Under the pieces are notes generated by a model that had not been told where the DNA came from, did not search any database, and saw only the letters and a program-made list of their open reading frames with translations. Source: an uncultured Mycoplasmatota bacterium (GTDB lineage: Bacteria; Bacillota_I; Bacilli_A; RF39; UBA660). Taken from it: a stretch of 64,000 nucleotides of DNA. A program made the position numbers and the translations under genes. Position 1 is the stretch's first letter, and each line of letters starts with the position of its first letter. Location of the stretch: the NCBI GenBank assembly GCA_900552495.1, contig URZY01000009.1, forward strand, positions 4,571-68,570, in the 5' to 3' direction. Shown here piece by piece: positions 44,386 to 53,468 of this stretch.

Positions 44386-44469
44386 TCTTATAATATTTAA
44401 AGAAGACAAAGCACCTAGAAAAATAAATGAATCGATACATAGATTAATTTTTTTCTTTTGCTTTATCAT
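44374..44469 (-). CDS. Candidate 31-residue leader peptide of uraA
   Basis: ATG 44469, with GGTGA five bases ahead, opens MIKQKKKINLC and continues IDSFIFLGALSSLNIIRKHQ to TAG at 44374. The second half of the frame is written in U-rich codons (UUU AUU UUU CUA GGU GCU UUG UCU UCU UUA). The stop codon lies inside the first arm of the terminator stem. A ribosome close behind RNA polymerase would block the hairpin, and slow polymerase at the U-rich stretch (low UTP) would let the ribosome catch up. That is the enterobacterial pyrBI mechanism; its use here is inference. Confidence 0.65.
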   Translation of the reverse strand: MIKQKKKINLCIDSFIFLGALSSLNIIRKHQ

Positions 44470-44520
44470 CCGTATCACCATATTAATGGTATCACATTTC
44501 TTTTAAGCATTCAAGTCTTT

Positions 44521-45450
44521 TTAAATTGTTTCAATAATATGATTATTAATCCAGTCCAAGAGGTAATTATATATTTCTAACTTTGAATTTTCGTGCAGAA
44601 CGTCATGACGAAGATCTTCATAAAACTTTACGGTAACGTCACTTTGGAAATTTTTTCTAAAGAGCTGAGCTACTTTTTTTACGCCCTTAGTTTGGTTACC
44701 AACAGGATCCTTAGTGCCGGATAATAATAGTATTGGAATATTTTGATTCATTTTCTTTATATTTTTAAATTTTCCTGTATAATTCATCCCATCTAAAAGT
44801 TCTCTAAATAAACCAACTGTCATGGCTTCTCCTCTTAATGGATCAGCAGTATAATCGGCTAAGTTTTCTTCACTAAGTGATAGCCAATCGTAATCAGTTT
44901 TTGGATTTGGAAATAGTTTGTTATAGGTGCCAAAAGTAAGTTCCTTTATTTTGGGAGTGGTATTTTCGGCACCATATTTTCTTTCCTCACTTTTAACAAC
45001 CAATTTAGCAAGAAATATTTCTAGTGTCGAGGTATAGCCAGTCCCAACAATTATAGCGCCAGATAAATCTTTTGGATAATCAATTAGATGTGTCCTTAAA
45101 GCAAACGAACCAAGAGAAAAGCCTAACATGAAATATGGAACATCTGGATAGTCATTTATAATTAATTGCCTACAACGCTCGATATCTTGGACAATATAAT
45201 TCCAACTACCTGGTCCACCAAAGTACATTTCTTTGCCTAGGCTCTTTCCATGCCCTAGGTGGTCATTTCCAACAACTAATATCCCTTTGGAGGTTAGAAA
45301 TTCTGCTAATTCATTATAACGATCTATATGTTCTGTAACACCATGAGATATCTGAAGAATAGCATTTATTTCTTGGTCTGGAATCCATTTGATAGCATGA
45401 ATATTAGTTAATTGATCCGCTGATTTATAGGAAAATTCTTCTTTTGTCAT
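44521..45450 (-). CDS. Alpha/beta hydrolase, monoacylglycerol-lipase-like
   Basis: A 309-residue serine hydrolase of the Hydrolase_4 type. Motifs: oxyanion region ISHGVTEHIDRYNELAEFLTS, NDHLGHGKS, nucleophile elbow LGFSLGSF (Ser near 109), acid in LLSGTKDPVG and His in DLRHDVLHE. No signal peptide is visible, so it acts in the cytoplasm on lysophospholipids or monoacylglycerols. GGTGATAAT precedes the ATG. It stands alone between the uraA leader and the surface cluster. Confidence 0.85.
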   Translation of the reverse strand: MTKEEFSYKSADQLTNIHAIKWIPDQEINAILQISHGVTEHIDRYNELAEFLTSKGILVVGNDHLGHGKSLGKEMYFGGPGSWNYIVQDIERCRQLIINDYPDVPYFMLGFSLGSFALRTHLIDYPKDLSGAIIVGTGYTSTLEIFLAKLVVKSEERKYGAENTTPKIKELTFGTYNKLFPNPKTDYDWLSLSEENLADYTADPLRGEAMTVGLFRELLDGMNYTGKFKNIKKMNQNIPILLLSGTKDPVGNQTKGVKKVAQLFRKNFQSDVTVKFYEDLRHDVLHENSKLEIYNYLLDWINNHIIETI

Positions 45451-45525
45451 ATTATCACCTATTTTAATTTTAGCATAGTTTTTTTTACTTTATTAGCCTG
45501 ATATTAGTTTACATTTAAAAATATT

Positions 45526-47211
45526 TTAGTTTGTAATTACATAAGGATTGTCTTTAGTACCGGTACCTTTAAATAATGTGTCAGCAGTTAACTCAATGAC
45601 TGGTTTTAATTGACCAGCTGTTTTATGTGGGACTTTGGCAAAACCGGAGCTAGTTTGGAAAACTATTACTTCATTATTGCTGGCGGGTGAAAGCGTCCAA
45701 AAATTAGTTGTTGTTTCAAGATTATCAGCTAGAAAGAACATTGTATTCCCTATTGTTTCAGAATTCGTCGCTCCAGCTAACATTAATTCATCAACAGATA
45801 AAGTTCCTATTGGATAAGTTAGATTGCCATTTCCTGAAGAATTCGTACTAATACTATATAAATAGGTATTACTAAAACTAGACGTATCAATATTAGGACT
45901 CGAATCAGTTAATCTGGTCCACGGTTGGTAAGTATTACCTTTACTTGCCTTAACATTATCATGAATAAATAAAATGTTAGGATTTATATACTTAGTGTAA
46001 TTATTTAAATTTGATGTGTACCAGTTATCAAGTTTCTGCTTTAAAATACTGCTATTGTAATCTAGTTTTGCCTTACTTGAAAAGGTTATATTGGTTAATG
46101 GTGAATCTAAAACAATTCTTGTTGTACCATCAGCATTTAGTCTTATAATACGCCATGTTTGGTTAGCAAAAGTAACATAATTGTTTGAGACTAGACCGCG
46201 AAAATATTTAGCACTAGCTGAGGAAATAGTAGTTGTAAATAAACCTGATTTATCAGTTGTTGTTATATTTTCAGTAAATTGAGGAACCGTTTTATCTAAT
46301 TCATATTCGGCTAGATATCTAGCCATTGGACTACCAGGAGTTGTGATATTTAATGTATGCATAGCTATGTTTGTTGTTGATCCACCACCCATATTAATAT
46401 TTACTGTGTATGGTATTACTTGGCCTTTATAGAAATAGTCTGGAATAGTTGAAACTGTTATTGAAGTTGTTTTGGTAGCGCCTGCTTCAAGTAAAAGATT
46501 ATATTGATTGCTATTAGCCGTTAACTCTTCTATTGCTGGATTTACGATGTCATAATAAATAGGAACTTGATTATTATTCTTTACAGTAACTTGATAATTA
46601 AGTGAGCTATCTAGTTCCACTAATGTTTGACTAGAAGCAACAAGGGTCGTTTCTATGTTTTTAATTAAAGTACTAAGTGGTTCAAATTTAAAATTAATAA
46701 TAGCATCTAATTCATTAATAGTATCATTTGGAGTTGCACCATCTTTATAGGAAAAGGTTAAAGTAATAGTTGTACTCCTATTAGATGGTAAAACTGTTCC
46801 TGGGGCGGGAGCGGTAGCTTGGTAAATAATATTGGGATTACTATAAAATTCCGTGGTTTCCGTATCACAGAGAATATCTTCAAAATAATAATCGTGGTCA
46901 GTATTATTATAAATTGTGAAAGAATATGTTACCTCTGTAGCAATATTTTTAGTGGAAAGTAAAACGTGAGTATTGATAATTGTTCCATTGGTACTTTTTA
47001 CTTCTAGTTTAGCATTAGTTGAGGAAATTTCAGTTATTTCGCTTATGACTACAGCTTCTTCTTTTATACCAGTAATATTAGTGGCTATATTAAGATCGGT
47101 ACCATTAACAGAGGCATATGCTATACTCATCATAAAGGTGGCAATTATTAATAACAGTGGGTATGCTTTATTATACATAGCTGGTAATTTCTTTTTTAAT
47201 TGCTGTTTCAT
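45526..47211 (-). CDS. Secreted surface protein of the SipW/TasA-like cluster
   Basis: A 561-residue secreted protein with a signal sequence (LLLIIATFMMSIAYASVNGTDLNI). Two or three beta-sandwich domains follow (residues 35-300), and a C-terminal domain from about 330 opens YFRGLVSNNYVTFANQTWRIIRLNADGTTRIVLDSPL and ends YVITN. This C-terminal type is common in large surface proteins of uncultured gut Bacilli. Its signal peptide is followed by an N-terminus similar to TasA-like proteins, so it may use the SipW-type peptidase upstream. GAGGAG precedes the ATG. It is the last gene of the cluster. Confidence 0.78.
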   Translation of the reverse strand: MKQQLKKKLPAMYNKAYPLLLIIATFMMSIAYASVNGTDLNIATNITGIKEEAVVISEITEISSTNAKLEVKSTNGTIINTHVLLSTKNIATEVTYSFTIYNNTDHDYYFEDILCDTETTEFYSNPNIIYQATAPAPGTVLPSNRSTTITLTFSYKDGATPNDTINELDAIINFKFEPLSTLIKNIETTLVASSQTLVELDSSLNYQVTVKNNNQVPIYYDIVNPAIEELTANSNQYNLLLEAGATKTTSITVSTIPDYFYKGQVIPYTVNINMGGGSTTNIAMHTLNITTPGSPMARYLAEYELDKTVPQFTENITTTDKSGLFTTTISSASAKYFRGLVSNNYVTFANQTWRIIRLNADGTTRIVLDSPLTNITFSSKAKLDYNSSILKQKLDNWYTSNLNNYTKYINPNILFIHDNVKASKGNTYQPWTRLTDSSPNIDTSSFSNTYLYSISTNSSGNGNLTYPIGTLSVDELMLAGATNSETIGNTMFFLADNLETTTNFWTLSPASNNEVIVFQTSSGFAKVPHKTAGQLKPVIELTADTLFKGTGTKDNPYVITN

Positions 47212-47249
47212 GGAATTCTCCTCTCTAAAAAAAGAGCTTGGAAGAAATT

Positions 47250-48359
47250 CTATAACTCTTCTAGTCCAGATTTCTTTTGAAGCTCTTTTTCAATATCACT
47301 TACTTTTAGTCTATACACATATAATATTTTAGTACTACTAGGTATTAAGAAATAGGCTCCCGATTTATCATACTTCTCACGCATTAGAATTGGCTGATGA
47401 ATAGTATCTCTTATTTCTAACATATCATTAAAACTATCTAGTCTTAATGGCTGGTAGTCGCTAAAATCAAAATCACTATTTAATGTTTGAATATAGGAAC
47501 TATAATTATTTAAAATTTTCTTTAATTCTTTTTCATAAATATTTTCGGCAGTTCTTGTCTTTATTTCATAATGAATAGTATAAATACTAGTGATTGTTCC
47601 TGTTAAGGCAAGTAAGATGGTAAAAACTAAGTAAATCCAACTAATATCAAACGTTGGCTTATATTTTAGAAGATTATCATCTGAATTTACTAAATTATTA
47701 CTTAAATCAATGGCAACTGTTTTGGTAGTTAAAGGGATTGATAAAGTTATTACAGATGTTTTTTTATCGTCGGTCTCAAAATCATTATGCTTTCCTTGAA
47801 CATTAACATACATATTAATATTTAAGGTGCTAGTTGTATCATCAAGCGAATAAATATTAACAAATCTTTTAATTAATTCATTATATTTATTATAATCTAT
47901 ATCTATTTTTTCGTTTATTTCTACAGCTTTTTTTGTTGTTTTCTTAGTTTCTTTCTTTAAAATAGTTTTAGTATTATATAGGGAATTTCCGGTATTGGTT
48001 TGCTTAACATCGACCTCTGCTTCAATACGATAAGTATATTGATATAAAACATTTCCCTCATCTAGTGACAAATTGTATTTAAAATTAGCTGTTATATAAT
48101 TTATTAAACTAGCTATGTATTGCTTATTTTCAGTTAAATATTTAGTATCAAAAAACTCATTTTCTTTTAGAAGGACTTGGTAGTTTATATAACTACTTTC
48201 ATTATATTTAATATAATAATTTTGATTTCGGTTTAGATAGGTAAAGAAAAAGATGGTTGCAAAAAGAAAACATAGAATTATTGTACCTAATAATGCTAAG
48301 ATGACTTGTCTTTTTTTAGCTTGATTAATTAAAATTGCATTAACCTGACTCTTCTTCAT
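47250..48359 (-). CDS. DUF5305-like membrane protein
   Basis: A 369-residue protein with an N-terminal membrane span (about 19-42), an extracellular domain of about 200 residues (QVLLKENEFFDTKYLTENKQYIASLINYI, YTYRIEAEVDV), a second span (about 240-262) and a cytoplasmic tail. This fits the DUF5305 layout, regularly found next to SipW-type signal peptidases and TasA/camelysin-like proteins. It probably helps export or assembly of the surface fibre. AGAGAGG precedes the ATG. Its gene lies between the peptidase and the surface protein. Confidence 0.8.
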   Translation of the reverse strand: MKKSQVNAILINQAKKRQVILALLGTIILCFLFATIFFFTYLNRNQNYYIKYNESSYINYQVLLKENEFFDTKYLTENKQYIASLINYITANFKYNLSLDEGNVLYQYTYRIEAEVDVKQTNTGNSLYNTKTILKKETKKTTKKAVEINEKIDIDYNKYNELIKRFVNIYSLDDTTSTLNINMYVNVQGKHNDFETDDKKTSVITLSIPLTTKTVAIDLSNNLVNSDDNLLKYKPTFDISWIYLVFTILLALTGTITSIYTIHYEIKTRTAENIYEKELKKILNNYSSYIQTLNSDFDFSDYQPLRLDSFNDMLEIRDTIHQPILMREKYDKSGAYFLIPSSTKILYVYRLKVSDIEKELQKKSGLEEL

Positions 48360-48374
48360 ACCTTTACCTCTCTA

Positions 48375-49526
48375 TTATTTCTTGAATAAATCTCTAAACC
48401 ATAAGCTTGGCCAACCGATGCCAACAATTCTTAGTTTTGTTAGTCCAACAATATCTTTTTTTGTGATATAGCCTTTATCTTCTTTTTCATTGGCATCACC
48501 TTTGGTGTAATATCTTATTTCACCATTAATATCCTTGATATCAATTACACGGTGAACGTATTGTAAACCATCACTTTTAAATATTATTATCTGTCCATTT
48601 CTTATTGGCTGTTTTTTGTATTGTTCAAAAATTATGGCATCTCCCATATTGATAGTTCCAGTCATACTTTTCGATCCAACTACTAACAGTCCATATTTAA
48701 ATTCACATGATACTAACATAGTTATAAATGTCATGGTAATAACTATAGCTGTTATTTCTATAAAATTACGTCTACGAGTTGTGTAAGATACAACAAAATC
48801 TGTCTTAGAAAAAGTTTTCTCTAAAATCAAATATAAAAAATATGGATAAACCATTCTAAAGAATGACTTTAAATATATGTGAATATTAGGAGTAATTGGA
48901 ATAATGTACGTATAGAGAATGGTAATCATACGATAAACAATTATACCAAACATGCCATATCTTTTGGACGTGTAATTATAAAACAAATTACATGATATAG
49001 AAGCAAAAATGACAATACCTAAGGCGGCAGAAAATTGTTCATAACTAGTTAAATCATAAACCCCAATATAAATTAGAACATCTATTAAAACCATGTTAAC
49101 AAATGTTAAAACCTTGGAAATATCGCCTTGAAAATTCTTAATTCTAATGGTTCCTTCTTGAGAAAGTAAAATGCTACGCATTATTTCCGAAGTAATAATT
49201 GAAATAGAAATTGGAATAATAAAGCGATATAGTGTCTTAAATTCAAATGTCACTGGTTGGCGTAGAAAATCATTTTTTAAAATTCCTATAAAAAAGAAAA
49301 GGGCTAAATAGATTATAGCAAAGCCAAACATTAAATAGAAAACTTGTTTTTGATATAAAGATTTTGTGATTTTCTTTTTTAATAGTATTTTTACTATAAA
49401 CATGGTAATTGTTAAAATAATTGCCGATGTAATATAATTCATTTTATTTGACACAATAATGGTAATGAGGAAGCAAGAAAATAATAATATTTCGGTAAAA
49501 TAAAGTTTTAGTTTATCTTTTTTCAT
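48375..49526 (-). CDS. sipW: SipW-type signal peptidase I with polytopic N-terminus
   Basis: A 383-residue membrane protein. The first ~245 residues contain about seven membrane spans that ordinary SipW lacks. The peptidase domain follows: VVGSKSMTGTINMGDAIIF (nucleophile Ser), LQYVHRVIDI (His in place of the usual Lys, the archaeal/ER-type dyad) and YYTKGDANEKED (Asp). It should cut the signal peptides of the TasA-like protein encoded just upstream and of the cluster's surface protein. The long membrane part is unusual and might anchor partners. AGGGGAATGATAAG precedes the ATG. Confidence 0.85.
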   Translation of the reverse strand: MKKDKLKLYFTEILLFSCFLITIIVSNKMNYITSAIILTITMFIVKILLKKKITKSLYQKQVFYLMFGFAIIYLALFFFIGILKNDFLRQPVTFEFKTLYRFIIPISISIITSEIMRSILLSQEGTIRIKNFQGDISKVLTFVNMVLIDVLIYIGVYDLTSYEQFSAALGIVIFASISCNLFYNYTSKRYGMFGIIVYRMITILYTYIIPITPNIHIYLKSFFRMVYPYFLYLILEKTFSKTDFVVSYTTRRRNFIEITAIVITMTFITMLVSCEFKYGLLVVGSKSMTGTINMGDAIIFEQYKKQPIRNGQIIIFKSDGLQYVHRVIDIKDINGEIRYYTKGDANEKEDKGYITKKDIVGLTKLRIVGIGWPSLWFRDLFKK

Positions 49527-49569
49527 CTTATCATTCCCCTACTTTTCATTACCTAATTCTATCAAATAA

Positions 49570-50130
49570 TTATTCAACTGCTGCTGAAGTGAAATCCTTT
49601 AAACTAATGAAGAATTGTTCAGTATGAGTATCTTCGCCAACTATAGCTTTAGATAATTCAACATAAACTGTGAATTCTAAAGTTTCTCCAGGATTTAAAG
49701 TTTGCTCACCTTCAACTAGGTCAGTTGTAATTGTGAAATAATCAGATGTGAATTCTTGACCATCTGCTGTTTCAATTACAAAATTGGCACTATTAAATTT
49801 GGCAGCTACACCTTCAGCACTGTCATTTCTAACAGTAAATGTTGCCATTTTTTGATCACCAACTGTTTTTAAACCTGTAACTGTCATCTTAGCGCTTCTA
49901 GAAGTAGAGTCATTAACTGTATCAATCTCTACAGTAACTCCATCTGCTCCATCACCAAATGAATCACCTGGTGTAGCAGTTGCAAAAACAACATTGAAGT
50001 TTTCAGGAGATTCTACCCCACTTGCCGTACCTGATATTTTTAATGTTTGTGTAGTAGCAGCAAAAGCTATACCGACTGCTAAAACAGCTATTAATAGTGC
50101 TACTCCTAAAAAAGTATTTTTCTTTTTCAT
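49570..50130 (-). CDS. TasA/camelysin-like secreted fibre protein
   Basis: A 186-residue protein whose N-terminus MKKKNTFLGVALLIAVLAVG then IAFAATTQTLKISGTASG is a typical SipW-dependent signal peptide with the TLxISGTA mature start. The mature part is an all-beta acidic domain (DGVTVEIDTVNDSTSRSAKMTVTGLKTVGDQKMATFTVRND, LNPGETLEFTVYVEL), like TasA and CalY biofilm fibre subunits. It leads the cluster: fibre protein, SipW, DUF5305, surface protein. The 240-bp stretch upstream (50,131-50,371) contains AT-rich promoter-like sequence (TATAAT near 50,245) but nothing else clear. Confidence 0.85.
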   Translation of the reverse strand: MKKKNTFLGVALLIAVLAVGIAFAATTQTLKISGTASGVESPENFNVVFATATPGDSFGDGADGVTVEIDTVNDSTSRSAKMTVTGLKTVGDQKMATFTVRNDSAEGVAAKFNSANFVIETADGQEFTSDYFTITTDLVEGEQTLNPGETLEFTVYVELSKAIVGEDTHTEQFFISLKDFTSAAVE

Positions 50131-50371
50131 GTTTTCACCTCCTCCATTTTAAATTTCACTGTGTAATCAATACACTACTGCAGAACTTACTACCATATGA
50201 GAGGGACTCATATATTTTGGCTATCTTATATTCTACATAGTTTATTATAAATTATTTTCTTTAAAAAATCTATTAATTTTGTCGAATTTTGTCTATTTTT
50301 GCCAAAATAAAAGAAAGGAAATTTGTAAACTATAAGTTTTCTATTTCTACTTTCTTTAATTGTTATTAATA

Positions 50372-51340
50372 TTATAAAAGCTTTAAATCTTCTAAATCTC
50401 GGTAGGTTTTTTCTTCCCAACTAGACGCCTGAACTTCGGCAATATGTTTTTTTTCTAATAAAAGCATTAATATTCGTGACTGTCCTATCCCTCCACCAAT
50501 GGTATAAGGAAGCTGCTCTTCAATAATTTTTTGATGATATGGAAGTGATAGCTTTTCAAGAGAAGATGTTTTTTCTAATTGTTTTAAGAGTGCTTCTTTA
50601 TCTACTCTTATACCCATTGATGATAATTCAATAGCTTTTTCTATAGTTTTATCATAAACAAGTAAATCTCCATCTAGGGACCAATCGTCATAATCAGGAC
50701 TGCGTAAATCATGAACTATTCCTGATTTAAGTTTATCTCCTATACCAATAATGAAAACAGCCTTCTTATCTTTTGTAATTAAATCTTCTCTTTCTTTAGG
50801 AGTCTTATCCGGATATAAGTCTTCTAGTTCTTGAGATGTTATAAAATAAATTGTTTTAGGTAGATCTAACGATAAAAAACGATATTTCTGTTTTAAATAA
50901 ACCGCTGTTTGCCTAATGGCTTTATATATGGATTTAACAGTTTCTTTTAAATATTCGATAGTTCGGTCTTCTTTAGAAATTACTTTTTCCCAGTCCCATT
51001 GTTCTACATATAGTGAATGTATTTCGTCAACATATTCATCTTTTCTAATAGCTTTCATATCAGTATATAAACCAGTATGAAGAGGAAACTGATATTTTCC
51101 TAAGGCCTCCCGCTTCCATTTAGCTAAAGAGTGCACTATCTCAAAACGTTCTTTTCCTTTACTAAAGCCAACGGCTTTTTCTACGCCAGTTAAACTATCT
51201 TGTAAACCGGATGATGTTTTTACAAACAGTGGACTAGGAACCTTGGTTAGACTTAGTCTTGTTTCAATTTGACTTTCAAAATATTTTTTTGTTTCAGCAA
51301 TCATTGTTATTGTTTCTAAATAAGTTAATTCTTTTTTCAT
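50372..51340 (-). CDS. asnA: Aspartate-ammonia ligase (asparagine synthetase A)
   Basis: A 322-residue enzyme making asparagine from aspartate, ammonia and ATP. It has the class II aaRS-like fold: VPSPLFVKTSSGLQDSLTGVE, SLAKWKRE, LHTGLYTDMKAIR, EQWDWEK, and the GGGIGQSRILMLLL ATP-binding motif 3. Length matches AsnA. It is downstream of the 283-residue unknown gene and probably transcribed with it under the Asn T-box leader. The 175-base gap between the two genes has no clear terminator. Confidence 0.96.
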   Translation of the reverse strand: MKKELTYLETITMIAETKKYFESQIETRLSLTKVPSPLFVKTSSGLQDSLTGVEKAVGFSKGKERFEIVHSLAKWKREALGKYQFPLHTGLYTDMKAIRKDEYVDEIHSLYVEQWDWEKVISKEDRTIEYLKETVKSIYKAIRQTAVYLKQKYRFLSLDLPKTIYFITSQELEDLYPDKTPKEREDLITKDKKAVFIIGIGDKLKSGIVHDLRSPDYDDWSLDGDLLVYDKTIEKAIELSSMGIRVDKEALLKQLEKTSSLEKLSLPYHQKIIEEQLPYTIGGGIGQSRILMLLLEKKHIAEVQASSWEEKTYRDLEDLKLL

Positions 51341-51515
51341 TTTCTATTCCTTCTTTCTTAATTTTTTTTGATATTCAATATTATTTAATTAAGATATTTG
51401 TAGGAAATATCTATTTTATTACTTTCATAAAATAGATTTAAAATGAAATATTTAGAATCTATTTTATGATAATTTGTTATTGTTGTTATTACCATCTGTC
51501 ATACTCATCACTTCC

Positions 51516-52367
51516 TTATATTTTCTTTATTTGTTTTGGTTTAGTTACTTTACGAATTTCTCTTTGTTTTTCAACACTATCTAGAAATTCTTGCTTAGTA
51601 AAGCTAGCTGTAATATTTCTTATTCCATTAATGATATATAACGGTTGTTCAAGATAACAATCTAATGATTCACCAGCAGCTAATGTGTCTGTCATCTGTT
51701 GACTTATAGGTGGACATACATCCATATAAATTCTAGTTGCTCTAGAAATTTCACCTAATTGTTCTTGCTCTTTTTTTATTAGTTCAGGACTTGGAAGCGA
51801 GTCTACTACTTGTTCTAAAGGTATATGACGACTTTGCATTAGATGTTGTAGATGTGTAATAAACCGCTCTCCATATTCTTCCTTATATTTGTCTAATTCT
51901 TTAGCAGTTTCTTTAAATGGTGCATCAAATTCCTTAGCTTTTCTTGCAACAAAGTCTAGGTAAGCTACTATGACATCATCTGTTTGTCCATGAATGCTAA
52001 TATATTTTTCTAACATGTCTACTAAAGCATATTCCTCAAATAAATCTTTTATATAGGTAAACCAAATTTCGTCAAGTGCGGCGGCTGTTAACTGGGGATA
52101 TCTTTTAGAAATATCATATATTCCTTTAATCGTTTCTTTACTAGTTCTTACGTCATATCTTCCACCAAAACCTTGAAATTGAGTTATAAATAATTTATAG
52201 GTATCTGCATCTAAAGAAATATCACCTAGTATTTCTTTTATATATTTTGTTCTACATTGTCTTGCTTCCTCAGTAAAGATACAACCTTTAAATTCTTCTG
52301 GTTCTTTTACTAAAAACTCACTTAATGGATATTCTTTTTTCAATTCTTCTTTAAAAAATTTACTCAT
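51516..52367 (-). CDS. Unknown protein under asparagine T-box control
   Basis: A 283-residue soluble protein, mostly helical, not recognised. It starts MSKFFKEELKKEYPLSEFLV, has a GFGGRYDVRTSKETIKGIYDISKRYPQLTAAALDEIWF segment, a C-terminal YMDVCPPISQQMTDTLAAGE stretch, and a basic end (KVTKPKQIKKI). It has no signal or membrane segments. AAAGGAGGTGAC precedes the ATG, right after the T-box terminator, so it is the first gene controlled by that leader, with asnA second. A role in asparagine supply or use is likely from this position, though the sequence gives no mechanism. Confidence 0.75.
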   Translation of the reverse strand: MSKFFKEELKKEYPLSEFLVKEPEEFKGCIFTEEARQCRTKYIKEILGDISLDADTYKLFITQFQGFGGRYDVRTSKETIKGIYDISKRYPQLTAAALDEIWFTYIKDLFEEYALVDMLEKYISIHGQTDDVIVAYLDFVARKAKEFDAPFKETAKELDKYKEEYGERFITHLQHLMQSRHIPLEQVVDSLPSPELIKKEQEQLGEISRATRIYMDVCPPISQQMTDTLAAGESLDCYLEQPLYIINGIRNITASFTKQEFLDSVEKQREIRKVTKPKQIKKI

Positions 52368-52391
52368 TGTGTCACCTCCTTTATTATAAAT

Positions 52392-52673
52392 AAAAATACC
52401 CGTATCATCCTACAATAAGGACGAATACGGGTATCCGCGGTGCCACCTTAATTTATTACTAAAGTTATTTTAAACTTTTTTAGTAATCTCTTTTTCTGCT
52501 CTAACAAGCATAGCAATATGATAACGGATTGCTTTTTTTCCGAACTAGTCTACTAAGAATTTATCTTTTCGGTAGTTTGCTCCGAGGTGTTCTTTCACAA
52601 TAAGTTTATAATTGGTTCACACTATACCCAACTCACTGTTATAAACATTAAAGTTACTTTTCCTCATCAATGC
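52392..52673 (-). promoter_or_regulatory. T-box leader, probably asparagine-specific
   Basis: The conserved T-box AGGTGGCACCGCGG lies at 52,448-52,435, directly followed by a terminator (GATACCCGTATTCGTCC paired with GGATGATACGGGTAT, then TTTTT, 52,435-52,392). Upstream are the stem I-III region and a GTGAACCA stretch where AAC (52,617-52,615) could be the specifier codon for Asn. Uncharged tRNA would favour antitermination and expression of the 283-residue gene and asnA. The assignment to Asn rests on AAC plus asnA downstream. The gap 52,368-52,716 holds only this leader and its promoter. Confidence 0.88.
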
Positions 52674-52679
52674 AAGCAT

Positions 52680-52708
52680 ATTATAACATACTTTTAGTCT
52701 TTTGTCAA
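52680..52708 (-). promoter_or_regulatory. Consensus promoter of the T-box operon
   Basis: TTGACA (52,708-52,703) and TATAAT (52,685-52,680) are both perfect and separated by 17 bases, just before the T-box leader and right after the stop of the gene upstream. Confidence 0.85.
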
Positions 52709-52716
52709 ACGACGGT

Positions 52717-53457
52717 CTATGCTAATCTGGAATTAGTTCTTTTTTGTTCTGAAAAAGGGATGAGATTTTTATTAGCAATAGCTAGTTTTTCATGACTTTG
52801 AGATAGTTGTTCTTCACCTTTAGAAAACATTTTTAAATACATAGAACCTGGGAGTTCTTTGTAGTTAAGTGGATGGGGATCAAAACCTGTTTTGGTGTTA
52901 TAAAAACTATCACCATACATTTTCGCATATTCCGATGTAAGTTCAATGTAACCATATCGTAATAGGAAGTCGGCAGCATCTTGATCCTCTTCCTTTATAA
53001 AATACCCTGGATCTGGTGTTAATATTATTTGCTGTTGATTGGCTGGATTCAAAAGGTATTTATCTTTACGACATTGGTCTTGTTTAAAAAATTGAATATA
53101 CGTAGCATCTAATAAATAAGATTTCTCTTCTCCCTCTACATTCAATGTTGCGACAGAAAAATTATGACCTACTACAGTTGGAAGAACGGCTTTTAATGTG
53201 GAACAATGCTTGGTGGGGCAATTTATTCTTTCTAAGTAATCACCTAAAATACTTTGTGCTAAATCACATTTAAAATCATAATTATCTAATGATGGATTTA
53301 TCTTTTCTCTAGTAAGAAAAATAATAGTACGCAAAAATTCTTCAGCTTCATTCTCAGTTATTGCTTCGCCTCTGGAAATCCTATTTTCTATATTACTGTA
53401 GTAATCTAAATCAATATTTGTGGCTTTATACGGTTTAAAATCTACAATATATTCCAT
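52717..53457 (-). CDS. Transglutaminase/papain-like fold protein, unknown
   Basis: A 246-residue soluble protein. It shows the order Cys (PTKHCSTLKAVLP, near 85), His (VVGHNFSVATLNV, near 98) and Asp (SYLLDATYIQFF, near 117), the C-H-D triad of transglutaminase-like and related cysteine enzymes; the DxTYxQF pattern is found in that superfamily. The C-terminal half is unknown and ends in a basic tail. ATG 53457 has AGGAG eight bases ahead and is chosen over GTG 53463. It lies five bases after the zinc-ribbon gene, in the operon with the phosphoglycerol-transferase-like gene. Whether it is active is unproven. Confidence 0.68.
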   Translation of the reverse strand: MEYIVDFKPYKATNIDLDYYSNIENRISRGEAITENEAEEFLRTIIFLTREKINPSLDNYDFKCDLAQSILGDYLERINCPTKHCSTLKAVLPTVVGHNFSVATLNVEGEEKSYLLDATYIQFFKQDQCRKDKYLLNPANQQQIILTPDPGYFIKEEDQDAADFLLRYGYIELTSEYAKMYGDSFYNTKTGFDPHPLNYKELPGSMYLKMFSKGEEQLSQSHEKLAIANKNLIPFSEQKRTNSRLA

Positions 53458-53468
53458 ATTCACATCTC

